A stretch of 64,000 nucleotides of DNA from Prorocentrum cordatum (lineage: Eukaryota > Sar > Dinophyceae > Prorocentrales > Prorocentraceae), in assembly GCA_963575745.1 (NCBI GenBank), contig CAUYUJ010020273.1, positions 50,001 to 114,000 of the forward strand, written 5' to 3'. Below the pieces are notes generated by a model, which searched no databases, was not told the DNA's origin, and was given only the letters and a program-made list of their open reading frames with translations. A program made the translations under genes and the position numbers. Position 1 is the first letter of the stretch, and every line of letters starts with the position of its first letter. Positions 1 to 10,472 of the stretch are shown piece after piece.

Positions 1-49
1 GACGCGGAACGGAGCCAATTGCCAGCACAATATCGCCTACAGCTAACCA
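1..49. repeat. 49-bp direct repeat, left copy
   Basis: Begins GACGCGGAAC and ends ACAGCTAACCA. It is identical over 49 bases to 6010-6058 and diverges at once on its inner side (TGAGC here, AGCAG there). Whether it extends left of the window cannot be seen. Confidence 0.9.
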
Positions 50-517
50 TGAGCTGTCCATTTTTCCAATCATTTGCTGAATGGCAAGCGCACTGCAAAG
101 GCTGCCAAGACCGAGCGTACGAAGCGAACGCACGGGCCTTACCCACACACAGACACCCACATGCAGCACTGAGATTGGTTTACCGACGAACAAATTCAAG
201 AAGAAAGGGAATCACTTTAACAAGTTCCATTGGCGAGAAGTTCTACGCAGAGCGCAAGCACGGAAAATGTCATTGGCCAGCAGAGAGGCAAGACGAGAGG
301 GGTAGGTGGCTTTGGCACTGGTGAAGAATCCTCCTCTTTTCATCGTGCCAGACAAATTCTCATGAGGCTTACCTGCAAAGTCACAAATGTTGCGGCCTCG
401 GCAACGAAGGCGAAACAATTGGTCGGAAACGTGCATGTTAAAAGTGCGCAAACGTGTTCGGGCCCGAAAGGACCGTCCGCATGCACAATAATCAACTACA
501 CAGTCAACGGTCTTGAA

Positions 518-940
518 TCAAGCTAAATGCAGGATTTCCTCACCGCCAGGAACGTTGCGCTGCGCTGCCAACTGCAACAGTGCCAGAGCCCTCTGTGCGA
601 GACGACTGGATTCTAACAGTTTGGCCTGATCCTTAACTTCAAGATGCGGCAACCCCTCAGGATGCTCTGAACTGCGGAGGGCATGTGGCAGGCGAGGACC
701 TGGCGGCCCTCGGCGAGCTCGAGACATGCCTCCGCATGGCGTCCCCGACCACAGGCCCAGCACAACTCCGCCTGAGATCCAACCTCTGAGGCGAGAGTAC
801 ACATCGTCGTTCAGCAGGTCCATATGAGGGCCTTGGCTGATATCGAAGGCGAGAACGGGTACCCCTTTTTTCTTCATAGCGGCTGCCAAGGCACCCGTAC
901 CCGCAAACAGCTCGAGGAAGAAGCGAAACTGGCGGGAGGG
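518..940 (-). pseudogene. Methyltransferase-like domain of DIRS element 1
   Basis: The translation contains FLELFAGTGALAAA followed by VLAFDIS and DLLND, the pattern of an S-adenosylmethionine motif I and the following acidic strand. Further on comes GTPCGGMSRARRG, a Pro-Cys loop where DNA methyltransferases have their catalytic or base-contacting segment. DIRS elements commonly carry a methyltransferase-like domain downstream of the recombinase, which is its place here. The domain is in the RNase H frame rather than the recombinase frame, so frame changes separate them. It ends early at 518, where the family usually continues toward an Asn-Pro motif. Its biochemical activity is unknown and this copy is probably dead. 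Confidence 0.6.
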
Positions 941-1040
941 TCGAAGAGCCTGGTGGAGCGCACTCTGAAGTCGCGCACCGCGCGATACGTACGATTCGTG
1001 AAAGTCTCGCGAACTGATGTGGGGAGCCGTTGCAACTGAA

Positions 1041-1923
1041 GGTTCACCCTGCCGTGCTTGGTGTACATTACCACGCTGCGTGCACTCTCCGCCTGCCGTG
1101 GCTGGCCTCTCCATGCCTGAAGCAATGTGGAGTGGGCTGCCAGAAGCCGATGCCCTGCTCTGACGCCGCCTGTTCGAGCAACCTGAGCAAGGCATTGTGC
1201 GATGTTGACCCCGCATTCCATGGATCGGTCTTTGCACGCTCTCTTGACCGTGCCCAAGAGCATGCCGACCCCACGCTGCTCCTGCAGGTCGAAGGCACAG
1301 ATGTTGTCCAGCTCTTGCGTTTTCGAAAGCACCTGCAGCTCTGCGGCGATGAGCGCCATGGTGGCGCCGTCCGCCACACCTGGCGATCGTGGGTCGTGCT
1401 CTACGATCTGAAACATACCCAGAGACATCAGCATGCCGACGCGACAGTACGTCTCGAACATGACCCAGCACCCGAGCACGGCTCTCTCCTGGCCGTAGTC
1501 CAGCAGCAGGCACGCCATGGCGTAAGCGGCTTGACTGGGGAGCGGCGGCCTCGAAGATGGAGGGCTGAATCTGGCCCAGCCCAGCCCCGCGGCAAGAGCC
1601 GGTAGAACCAGCAGGCGGGCCGCCCCTCCCAGGTGCGGCGAGGCCCGCAACAGCGCATACAGCACCCGCATGGTGGATTCCATCGACTCCTGTTGGCGGA
1701 AGCGCCTCTCGATGACATCCCACGAGAGCGGGCCCCAGGCAGCGGCCGACAACGGCGGTAGGGTCTGACACTGCAGAAACGCCACCAGTTGCTCGAAGAT
1801 CCCCAGGCAGGCCAACTGCGTGTTCTCTCTGATGCGATTGGCTGCCAGGGATGTAAGTCGCGGGACCAGGCGGCCGCGCAGCCGCGCCAACTCCACGTCG
1901 CGCAACCGCGCGGGGTGGCCCAA
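1041..1923 (-). pseudogene. Tyrosine recombinase of DIRS element 1
   Basis: This enzyme class inserts the circular cDNA of DIRS-like elements by strand exchange instead of using an integrase. A Trp/Leu-rich N-terminal half is followed by FETYCRVGMLMSL, matching the family's F-x-x-Y-L/C-R-x-x-E-like helix. The conserved arginine box reads TPHCFRHGEASH at about 1104-1130 but in another frame. The box with the nucleophilic tyrosine reads VVMYTKHGRV at about 1054-1084, back in the first frame. Two compensating indels therefore flank the arginine box. Order and spacing of the boxes support the assignment; no functional protein is expected. Confidence 0.68.
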
Positions 1924-2169
1924 GTCCTGGCGGCGGCCCGAGGCGCACGCGAGCTGCGAAGCGGGCCGCGCACCGCGCTGCCGCAGGGTGACGGCTGTCG
2001 CGCCCGCAGGCCCTCAAGCGCGATCCCGCATCGCGGACAAAGTCCGCTGGCGAGCAGCCTGTCCCGAACGTACTGGGATGTAGCGCCCCGCGTGTGTCGT
2101 GGCCCCTCGACCCATCATGGCGATCAGATGGCTGCGGATGCTCTCCTGACGTGTCACCCCACTTGGGCA

Positions 2170-2434
2170 TGTATCGACGCGAAGGCTTATCAGCCGCATT
2201 TCGTTCAGACGGGATCCACCGATGGGTAAGCTTGAAATCAGCCACCAGACTGATTGCCAGGATCTCGCGAAAGATCGAGTTCAGAAAGAAGTCAGTTGCT
2301 CTGTCCTTGCGCATAGCACAAATGAGACTCATGATGTCACCCAGGAAGACGAGACGGTGTGAATGGCACTTGCTGTTTCTGGCGGCGCGACGCACCCCGT
2401 GTAACAGCGAGGCTCCCTCCGACAGGTGTACCGG
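2170..2434 (-). pseudogene. RNase H C-terminal segment of DIRS element 1
   Basis: The segment HRLVFLGDIMSL...RKDRA...N...R is followed by THRWIPSERNAADKPSR, the closing signature of RNase H in YR retroelements (aspartate strand, then R-W-I-P-S-E-x-N-x-A-D-x-P-S-R). It is in the same frame as the reverse transcriptase upstream and separated from it only by a TAG at 2435-2437, so one nonsense change splits what was a single RT-RNase H polypeptide. RNase H would remove the RNA template during cDNA synthesis. Confidence 0.75.
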
Positions 2435-3862
2435 CTAGCGCGCAGCAAACGACCTAGCTGCGACCGTGCACCAAGACACCTCTCTCAGAAGATCTGGGTC
2501 CACCTCGGGGAAGCCTGCCTCGACACCCGCCGACAAGATGGCATCGCGATCACAGGGGATCTTGAAGTCGTAGTCACCGGCGTCATGGTCAAAGAGATGG
2601 TCTCTTGGTCGACGATTTGTAGCCAGCAGTCCCTTCCACCTGGCAGGATCATTGAGCCGCCCGATCTGGCCCACAATGGCTGAAGAAACTGGGGACTCGC
2701 ACGCCCCATAGCCCCGTGGGCTGGCGTCATAAGCCGCTATCTTGTTGAACCAGGTCCTGGACATGTCGGCTGTGACCAGGGGGGGAAGAGCACGACACCA
2801 CTTCAGCTCCTTGCGCACTGATGGCCAAAGTGGAACACGGCGGCCCTTTGTCTCCTGGGCAGAGGTGTACGCTGCGTGCAACAGCGCCAGCATCTCGCGC
2901 CGTAGCATACAGCAACTGACCAGATGTCCGAGGAGACGCTCCATGCCCAAGCCCGTGAACCCCTGCTTGGCCCCGATCATGAAGTCCAAGGCGCCCTTGA
3001 CCTTCCAGAGCTTCCGCGCGCTCAACGTCCATGTAGCGCGGTGCTCTATGAGAGAGGAGCCCAGAAGGTCGTGAACGCCGAAGGTGTCTGACTCGGGGTC
3101 CAGCTCAGCGCGCGCACCCACCTCCGTCAAGGCGCCCATCATGTCCGCGGTGGCGAGCTCAGGTCGCGAGCTAGCGGGCCCCACCGTGGCAAAGTTGTCG
3201 ATGTAGAGAATATTTGCCAGGTTCCCGTGGCTGATCGGCTCGGTCGGCACCTTGTCCAGAACCCAATCATCCTGGGGCCGCACTGGCTTCAGTAAATTCA
3301 GGCGTGCATGTTGTACGAGGCGAACGGGCCAGGCCCATCCCATCGGCACGACGCGCGATTGAAAATGCAGCTGACCGTCCAACGCCAAGTGCCCCACACG
3401 CTGACGGACCGCCCTGGGCAAGTACTTCACGTCGATCGCCTTCAGCGCGAGACAGGGCCGCAAGGTCTTAGGCAACCTATACTGGTAGAAGCAGACCTCC
3501 ACGTCAGCGCCGGGGGGGGCGATCCTCTCGCCTGCCACGCTGGCGCCCACCTCCAGCGCTGCCAGAGCCTCACCCGAGGGCAAGACCGTGAAGGGAGGCG
3601 GCAGGGAGTGGGCATTGGACCGTCGCGTGCCCCATATGAGTCGCAGGCGCCCGTCCTTCTTCGGCGCGAAGAAGAGCCCGCGCACTTCGCGAGGGCTGCT
3701 GCAAGCCTCGATTGCCCCGAGGTCGAACAGCTCCCCCAGGAAATGACCGTGGTCGGCGCCGCCCTTGCGCAGGTTGGCGCCCATAGCAGGCCGCGAGGGA
3801 AAATCCAGAAGAACATGATCGCGGTCATGATCATCGCGAAAAAGGCCCTGACCACTTACCAA
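2435..3862 (-). pseudogene. Reverse transcriptase with start of RNase H, DIRS element 1
   Basis: A 475-residue frame holds the ordered RT blocks: FFAPKKDGRLRLIWGTRRSN (residues 65-84), motif A DVEVCFYQYRLP (120-131), motif B VVPMGWAWP (171-179) and motif C LYIDNF (219-224), then VHDLLGSSL. RNase H begins at AAYDASPRGYGACE (about 376-389). Motif C is Y-I-D-N instead of the retroviral Y-x-D-D; the second metal ligand is Asn, as in YR/DIRS-type RTs. Residues 1-64 contain the finger-proximal helices expected before motif 1. The frame upstream shifts near 3860, so the annotated start is only the first Met after that shift. This is the best preserved domain of the element. Confidence 0.85.
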
Positions 3863-4374
3863 AACTGACTGCAGGTCGGGCTGAGGCAGTCCAGCAAGGG
3901 CACGCCACCAGCTCTAACCCGCGGGAGCGACACGTCGCCCCGCCTGTAACTAGCAATCTCGCCATCGGTCAGCGTGTCAGCATAACCGCTCCTCGAACCC
4001 TGAAGCGCCTTAAACGCCCCCTGGGCGTCGAAGTCTGATGGTGGGGGCCCGACGCTGCCATAGGCCCGAGCGAGGTGGCGAACCGCAAGTTGTTGCTGAA
4101 GTGAAAGCCGACGGCGAGCATCAGCAACTTCGCCACGACCGCCCGACTCGCTCAAGGCCGCAATCCCCTCGCGCAACCACCTCGCATGTGCAAGACGCTG
4201 CCCCTGGCGGCGACGGCGAGGACGATCAGGGGGAACCGCCTCGCCACGCAGCTCAGCAGCTAGCCCAGGACCCAGCGGCAGCGGGAGGATGTCACGCTGA
4301 ACCTCCATGGCTCCGACAGTCGCCAAGCGCGCACAGACCGCCACGCACGCGCCTCCCCTGTGGGAAAAGCCCAC
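3856..4374 (-). pseudogene. Linker ORF between gag-like region and RT, DIRS element 1
   Basis: A 172-residue frame ends a few bases inside the RT frame and in a different register. Its C-terminal part, running from ADTLTDGEIASYRRGDVSLP to PLLDCLSP, has the length and position of the region between gag and RT in this element type. A basic stretch (PDRPRRRRQGQRLAHARW) could bind nucleic acid. No enzyme motif is visible. Placement and codon character make it part of the element rather than a separate gene. Confidence 0.5.
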
Positions 4375-4966
4375 CGCCCGGGGGCGACGGCAGGCAACCG
4401 GGTGAAGAAGAGGAGCAGGCGCTAGGCCCGCCCGCGGCCGCGCCCTCTCCCACGTCTTGAGGGCTGGCCAGAACCTCCTGAGTGAGCTCAGTCGGCGCCA
4501 GGAGGTCCCGCGCCAGGAGCTGAAGATGTAGTAGGGCTCGCATGGTCACTGCGAGCGAGGCGTCGTCCTTCGCGGCCTCTACGGCGTCCTTTGAACACTG
4601 CGCTCTCCACTTGGAGCTTGAAGCCACGTACTGGTCAGGCTGGGGTGAGACACTGGCCAGGCCTTTGATCCTGTAGCTTCCCAAGAAGAGCCACCTCTCG
4701 CTGAGATCGTCCCTATGTTATCCTGCCTCTGCGAGCCTCTGCGCCTCCGAGTAGAACTCCTCCCCGAGCTGGAAGCGCCGTGAGACAGTCTCGAACGCCT
4801 CCTGCGCCTCGCTGTTGAGGCCGTCGCTGGTGATCGTCACTATCATCAGCTCACACCAGTAGCAGTGCTCCTCACCTCCAGGGTCAGTTGACGTGAGACC
4901 CACGACCTGTCGCCACCAGAAGTGCCGTTGCCTCGGTGTCGTGCTGGCCTCGGCGTAAGTCTGCAC
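4292..4966 (-). pseudogene. Gag-like C-terminal fragments, DIRS element 1
   Basis: Two short frames (4966-4718 and 4684-4292) continue the element between the gag-like domain and the linker ORF. The first includes HCYWCELMIVTITSDGLNSE followed by an acidic helix (AQEAFETVSRRFQLGEEFYS). The second has a helix-forming run with repeated Leu (MRALLHLQLLARDLLAPTEL) and then a low-complexity Pro/Gly/Ser tail. No retroviral CCHC knuckle is seen. Assigned by position only. Confidence 0.4.
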
Positions 4967-5209
4967 TGCCTACATCGTAGTCTGTGGGCCCTGCGTCCGC
5001 CAACTGGTGTCGTTAGGTGCACGTGCAAAGTCGCCATCCGCCGTCCCGCCCAGCAGTCGTACATCCAAGGGCCCGGCACGAGGCGTAGTCGTGCCTCCTG
5101 TCGAACCTCCGATACACACAGCGATGAGTCCGCTGGGCAGGTCCACAGCCCCGCGGTCGCCAGAGCGAAGCAGCGGCACCCACTGAAGGGAAAGGGGATC
5201 GCACTGCTT

Positions 5210-5668
5210 TTAGCCGTGTTGCGCATCCAGAGTCACCCAATGCGTCTCCGGGTGGCACTCCACGACGGGCTCGGCTGCGGTGGTGGGTGCAACCTGCTGG
5301 TCGTCCACAGGGGCTTCACCCGCCCCTCCGACTGTCACCAGCTCGTCCGTGAGCTTCGCCCCTGACTCCAGGTGCTCCAGGTAGTGGTTCTGGTGGCGGT
5401 GCCCCAGCGGGTACAGCTCCTTCCCGTACAGAGTGAGCGGCGTCCCGTCCTTGGGGCCGCAGCTCAGGATCTCCAGCGCCTCGCTGCGGGCCTCATGCTG
5501 ATCCCGAGTCGGAGTCTGGACCACCCAGGACCACGCGTCCAGACGACCGCGACCGCAGAGAAGCCTCACGTCCCAGGGCGCCCCCTCCCGGCTGTAGAGC
5601 ACGCACTGGAGCAGCCCTGGCGTCATCGATCGCAGCCAACGAAGGGCTGGTGGTTGTGAAGCCGCCAT
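5210..5668 (-). pseudogene. Gag-like domain, DIRS element 1
   Basis: This frame contains RWLRSMTPGLLQCVLYSREG, then WDVRLL and WVVQTPTRDQHEARSEAL. The pattern of an aromatic/basic strand followed by W-x-V-x-T-P-x-x-D-x-x-x-E recurs in the other element of this window (50215-50523 reads HERVLIGPG...SWRVLSPDG), which supports a shared gag-like fold upstream of RT. The frame joins the membrane-segment ORF above by a shift near 5640. Function is inferred only from position; particle assembly is the usual role of such proteins. Confidence 0.5.
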
Positions 5669-6137
5669 ACTGCAGGCGACAGAAGATCACGTAGCACACG
5701 AAGCAGAGGAACACCCCCGTGATCAGACCAACGGCGAAGCCCGCCGCCGCAGGTGCCAGCACCGGTGTCGGTGCGCAGATGCACGGGCTCGGGGCGGCAG
5801 CTGTCAACTGGTCAGGCCCACAGCGATCCAGTTGACGTTGCAGTACTGCAATGATGTCACGGTCGATCCCGCCCGAGACCTCGCACTCACACCAGCAGAT
5901 GCACCGCTGCCCTCCAGCGCTCCAGTATCCAACAGCGTATCCCGCGGCCTGGGCGAGGTACGGAGACAGCGCTTGCATCGGCCAGAACCCTTTGTGCCGA
6001 AAACTTGCGGACGCGGAACGGAGCCAATTGCCAGCACAATATCGCCTACAGCTAACCAAGCAGTATCTGGACCTGTGGGGGCAGCACTGGGCGACGCGCC
6101 ACCGTTCTCTCCCCCTCCAACTGGTGCCGCTGCTCAT
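5493..6137 (-). pseudogene. N-terminal ORF with a predicted membrane segment, DIRS element 1
   Basis: The 5'-most frame of the element has a Cys-rich stretch (RCICWCECEVSGG), an amphipathic LLQRQLDRCGP-like helix (seen as VLQRQLDRCGPDQL), and a clear hydrophobic helix AAAGFAVGLITGVFLCFVCY near residues 150-170, then reads out of frame. A Cys motif plus one transmembrane helix at the head of the polyprotein is unusual for gag. The upstream end overlaps the right copy of the 49-bp repeat. Real start unknown. Confidence 0.45.
6010..6058. repeat. 49-bp direct repeat, right copy
   Basis: Identical to bases 1-49. It lies at the 5' side of the minus-strand element and overlaps the first gag-side frame. 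Confidence 0.9.
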
Positions 6138-6615
6138 CGGAACCCCATCGCGCCGAAATCAGGATCGCCATCCCTCCCAGTGTGTCATTATACACGTCGC
6201 GTGTGGATACAGCCGAGCCCAAGGAGGAGCAACACCCAGCTGTCCAATCCCAAGACCGAGGAGCCTCCGATCGCTTGCCGATGAGACGAGCTTCCTGGGC
6301 GACGACCATGTCGAACGTCGTTGCCCCGGGACCGTCCTTGGACTACTCCAAGAGGCTCCCTGCCGTCGCCCAGGCATTGCTGTTGTGCGTGATGACTGTC
6401 AGCACTGGCTGCATATCCGCCCGAGGCGAGGCCTTCCCATCTACTCCACGATTCGCGCGACCAGCGGGGGCTTCGGCCACCCCCCTCAGGAGAAGCCCTG
6501 CGAGGGGCCGCTCTGCCGCGCACGGTATAGGTCAGTTCCTCCTCCGAACTTCGGCCACCTCCCCCCTGGGGCTCCGTGAATGGCCGCCTCGGCGTCGCTA
6601 CTTCCGACCGAACGG

Positions 6616-6690
6616 CCTCCTCCTCCTCCTCCTCCTCCTCCTCCTCCTCCTCCTCCTCCTCCTCCTCCTCCTCCTCCCCCTCCTCTACCT
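6616..6690. repeat. (CCT)n array
   Basis: About 24 nearly perfect CCT units. The surrounding 6059-7140 shows no recognisable gene; a purine-rich GGA patch lies at 6896-6950. Confidence 0.95.
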
Positions 6691-7147
6691 CCCTTGAGGA
6701 AGACCCCGCGAGCAGCAGCGCCTCCCCGCTGCGGCTCCCGACGGGAGTCGACTCACGGGTCGGGGCCGTGCGCTAGAGCCGAGCCGGCAGCGCCTGCTGC
6801 TTGGCCATACGTGGACATAGCACCGTCCACTTTGGAAGTGGGCCCAAGCATCTTGAAAATACCTCCGCTCCAGCCCAAGGTCGACAGAGGAGAAAGAGGA
6901 GGAGGAGGAGGACGACGAGGAGGAGGAGGAGGGGAGGAAGAGGGGGCCCCCGATTCCTGGGGCAGGGGGGAGGCCAGCGGCACTGGCCGAAGGCCTTCTG
7001 ATGAGCTTTCGCGGACCCGTCTTCGGGATGGAGATCTCCCCGAAGCCAATCTGCGAGCCACACGGGGGGGGGCAGCAAAGCGACGATCATCATCTGGATC
7101 CTGCGGATGCTGCCTGCAGCTGCTGCCAGCTGCTGCTACTGCTGATC

Positions 7148-7191
7148 GGCTCAAGCTCCGTAGCCATTTCGGCTCGAACACTTGGCTCCAG
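7148..7191 (+). other. Relict dinoflagellate spliced-leader cluster
   Basis: TCCGTAGCCATTTCGGCTCG at 7157-7176 (plus AA) matches the known 22-nt dinoSL at 19 of 22 bases. GGCTCAAG, the exact 3' end of dinoSL, lies just upstream at 7148-7155, and CTTGGCTCCAG at 7181-7191 is a further decayed 3' end. Tandem full and truncated leaders mark genes re-inserted from trans-spliced mRNA. An A-rich stretch (7269-7295) about 90 bases downstream could be the remains of a poly(A) tail, which would make this a very short processed insert. Confidence 0.6.
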
Positions 7192-7395
7192 CCTTCAGGG
7201 CTAACATCGACCAATGTCAATTTCCAAGGGGGGAGGAGCCTTTAGCAGGTGTACGCGCGAATCCCAGAGAGAAAACAAACAAAACAAAAAAAACTGATGA
7301 TGCTGCGAACTGCTGCAAGCTGCTAACCACGCTCCTGGAGCTCATCGTTAAAAGAACATGTCCAACCCCTACGCGCTCCTTAAGCCTCTGAGCGT

Positions 7396-8590
7396 CACCT
7401 CCATCATCATGTCCAGCATCATCCATCCTCATAATTATCTTGATCATCATCATCATCATCCTCCTCTTCGTCAGCAGCATCAGCATCAGCAGCATCATCA
7501 GCATCAACATCATCATCATAATGAAAATTAGCATCAGCATCGTCATCATAATCATCGTCATCACGACCACCAGCATCACCACCTTCGTCATCACCATCGT
7601 CAGCATCATCATCAGCATCATCATCATCGTCAGCATCATCATCAGCATCGCCATCAGCGTCATCATCACCAACATCATCGACATCCATATCATCATCATC
7701 ATCGCTGGAATCAACATCATCATCAGCAGCATCATTGCCGTCGTCACCATCTTCACAATCATCATATCCACCATCACACTCACAGTCGCAATCATCATTA
7801 CTAGAACTGCAACCATCAGCATCAACTCAATCATCATCCACATCAGCATCATAATCAGCGTCAACATCATCGTCAGCATCATCATCACTACCAGCATCAC
7901 CATCATCATCAACATCAGCATCAGCATCATTGTCACCATCACCATCACCATCACACCAGCATCATCATCATCAATTCACCCGCATCAGCATCATCGTCAT
8001 CGTCATCACCATCATCAGAAGCATCAGCACCAGCAGCAGCATCGTCATCAGCATCGTCATCAGCAGCATCATCATCATCAGCATCAGCATCACCATCATC
8101 AGCATTATCGTCGTGATCATCATCAGCATCAGCATCAACAGCATCATCATCATCATGATCAGCATCATCATCATCGCAACCATGATCAATCTGGTCATCC
8201 AAACCATCCTTCTCATCTCCCCTCTGTGTTCTCAGGCATCCATTCAACTTCCGGCTCCCTCCCACAAACACCCCTCCTCCTTCTCCTCCTCCTCCTCCTC
8301 CTCCTCCTCCTCCTTCTCCTCCTACTCCTACTCCTCCTCCTCCTCCTACTCCTCCCCCATCCTCCTTCTCCTTCCTCTCCGATCCCCCCCCCCCTCCTCC
8401 CCATCAGCCCTCATGTTTACTGTATCTTCACCCTCGCCTCCGCCCTCCCTATTCCTGCCCCTCACCGTTGCTCTCACCTCCTCCCCTCTCCTCCGCTTGC
8501 TCATCAGATTCTGTGTCCTCTTCCCCCTCCTCCTCCTCCTCCTCCTCCTCCTCCTCCTCCTCCACCACCTCATCGTCATCAGCATCATGC

Positions 8591-8635
<45 letters not shown>

Positions 8636-8792
8636 GCATCGTCATCATCAGCAGCATCATCAGCATTGTCAGCATCATGATCATACTGCCCCTCCGCCTC
8701 GTGCGCCTCCTCCTCCTCCTCAGAATCACCATCAGCAGTATCAGCATCAGCATCAGCATCAGCATCAGCATCAGCATCAGCATCAGCATCAG

Positions 8793-8830
<38 letters not shown>

Positions 8831-9370
8831 GTATCAGTATCAGTATCATCATCATCATCATCATCATCATCAGCATCATCATCATCATCATCACCATCAT
8901 CATCATCATCGTCGTCATCATCATCATCATCGTCATCAATACCATCAGCAACATCATGACAATAATGATATTAATAATAATAACAATAAAAATAAAAATA
9001 ATAATAATACATCATCGTCATCGTCATCGTCATCGTCAGTGTCAGCAGCAGCATCACCATTATCATTAGCATTAGCACCAGCATCAGCAACACCATCAGC
9101 AGTAGCATTATCAACACCAGCATCGTCATGATCATCAGCAGCCGCAACAATGTCGTCGCCATCATCAGCAACAACATCATCAGCAGAATCAGCCTCATCC
9201 GCACCCGTATCATCAGCATCTACATACGCATCGTCATCATCATCTTCGTCATTCACATCAGCATCATCAGCATCAGCACCATCAGCATCAACAGCAACAG
9301 CTGAAGCATCATCAACCACACCATCATCAACAACGGCATCGTCGTCCTCCTCCTCCTCCTCATCATTAGA
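7396..9370. repeat. CAT/CAG-type trinucleotide megasatellite, plus-strand CAT orientation
   Basis: About 2 kb of imperfect CAT, CAG, CAC and CGT triplets, including a run of CATCAG hexamers near 8740-8800 and AAT-rich triplets at 8960-9015. Two CCT inserts lie at 8275-8400 and 8521-8575. Stop-free frames in it (His-, Ile-, Ser- or Met/Asp-rich depending on frame) are not genes. Confidence 0.95.
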
Positions 9371-9400
9371 ATCATGGTGATGCTGGTGAGGTTGGTGCTG

Positions 9401-9435
<35 letters not shown>

Positions 9436-9765
9436 AACGATGGTAGTGATGGTGATGATGATGCTGATGATGGTGATGGTGCTGGTGATGATGGTGATGG
9501 TGATGATGATGACGATGACGATGGTGCTGGTGGTGATGATGAGGATGACGATGATGATTATGATTAAGATGATGACGATGCTGATGCTGATGCGGATGCT
9601 GATACTGATGGTGATGTTGATGCCGATGATGATGTTGATTATGATGTTGATGCTGCTGATGCTGATGCTGATGCTGCTGACGATGATGGTAATGATGATG
9701 GTGGCGGTAATAATGACGATGATGACGATGATGATGCTGATGATGATGTTGATGATGACGCGCCT
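9371..9765. repeat. ATG/CTG-type trinucleotide array, inverted orientation
   Basis: From about 9371 the array becomes the reverse complement of the preceding one (GATGATG, CTGATG, GGTGATG). The junction is a short CCT run followed by CATCATTAGAATCATGGTGATG. Confidence 0.95.
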
Positions 9766-9779
9766 TCGAAGGCTGTCTG

Positions 9780-10470
9780 GATACGATGATACGTTGTCCT
9801 CTCAGCAGTCGATCAAGGATTCCTAGTTCTATAGTTAGATGTTGGCGCCCATCTCGTCCATCGCACGTTGTGCCATCTGCGTCATTGTGTTCTGGTGCCT
9901 CGGTCCCTCTGTGGGGGGACATTGAGGACGACGAGGACGGGGAGACGCGGGATCGGGAGCAGGAGCAGCGTCGACAGCAGGAGCAGCTGCGGAAGCGGGG
10001 GCAGGCCTTAGAGGCAGGCCTGGGGTAGGCCACACTGCCGCACTGTCGGAACACGGCGACTCCAACGTGGCCAACATCTGCACACGACGCGGCTGGCGAT
10101 CCGCCAAAAATGCGTCCTTGCGATCGCTCATGCCGAAGTGCTCCTCCTTCTTGGTGATCTCGCGGGGGGGGGAGGACGCACAAGGACGTACCAGTACTAT
10201 GTGTCTTTCTTGGTGGCGAGCGGCCGACCCGGACATTTAGTATACCCATCTTGTAATACATCATTTCCCGAGCGATGTGGCCAGAATGCGCCCACCACGA
10301 CGCACACACTATAAGATTTCTCGGTGCGCGCGTCGCCCCTGGGAAAGGGCGACGCACACACAGCATTAGTAAGTTGGGGGTACGCCGAGAGCCGTTGCCT
10401 GAATCGAGGGCACGTGGCCTGGACGGGCAACCTTCCGCGGGACCGGTCGGCAACCCGGAGGGGTTCCCCC
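9780..10470. other. Unassigned GC-rich interval
   Basis: No gene was recognised. A small perfect hairpin (GTCGCCC, loop, GGGCGAC) lies near 10330-10352. Confidence 0.4.
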
Positions 10471-10472
10471 CT

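Larger units (their letters stand above)
1..6058 (-). mobile_element. DIRS-like (tyrosine-recombinase) retroelement, decayed, copy 1
   Basis: All recognisable parts read on the minus strand in the order gag-like region (6137-4292), linker ORF (4374-3856), reverse transcriptase (3862-2435), RNase H (to about 2170), tyrosine recombinase (1923-1040) and a methyltransferase-like domain (940-518). This order and the absence of a DDE integrase fit the YR/DIRS class. An identical 49-bp direct repeat lies at 1-49 and 6010-6058, like the repeated termini of YR retroelements. The copy is broken by frame changes near 5640, 3860 and within the recombinase, and by an in-frame TAG at 2435. The true outer ends are not certain because the window begins inside or at the left repeat. 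Confidence 0.82.

Noticed and set aside
3308-3868. Plus-strand ORF of 186 codons
   Set aside because: A shadow of the reverse transcriptase on the other strand, which carries all RT motifs.
7440-9131. Long plus-strand open frame (563 codons) rich in Ile, His and Ser
   Set aside because: It lies wholly in the CAT array; every frame of such an array is stop-poor, and the opposite strand is open as well. No non-repetitive domain.
7396-9765. CRISPR-like array
   Set aside because: Repeats are triplets without unique spacers of constant length, and the genome is eukaryotic.
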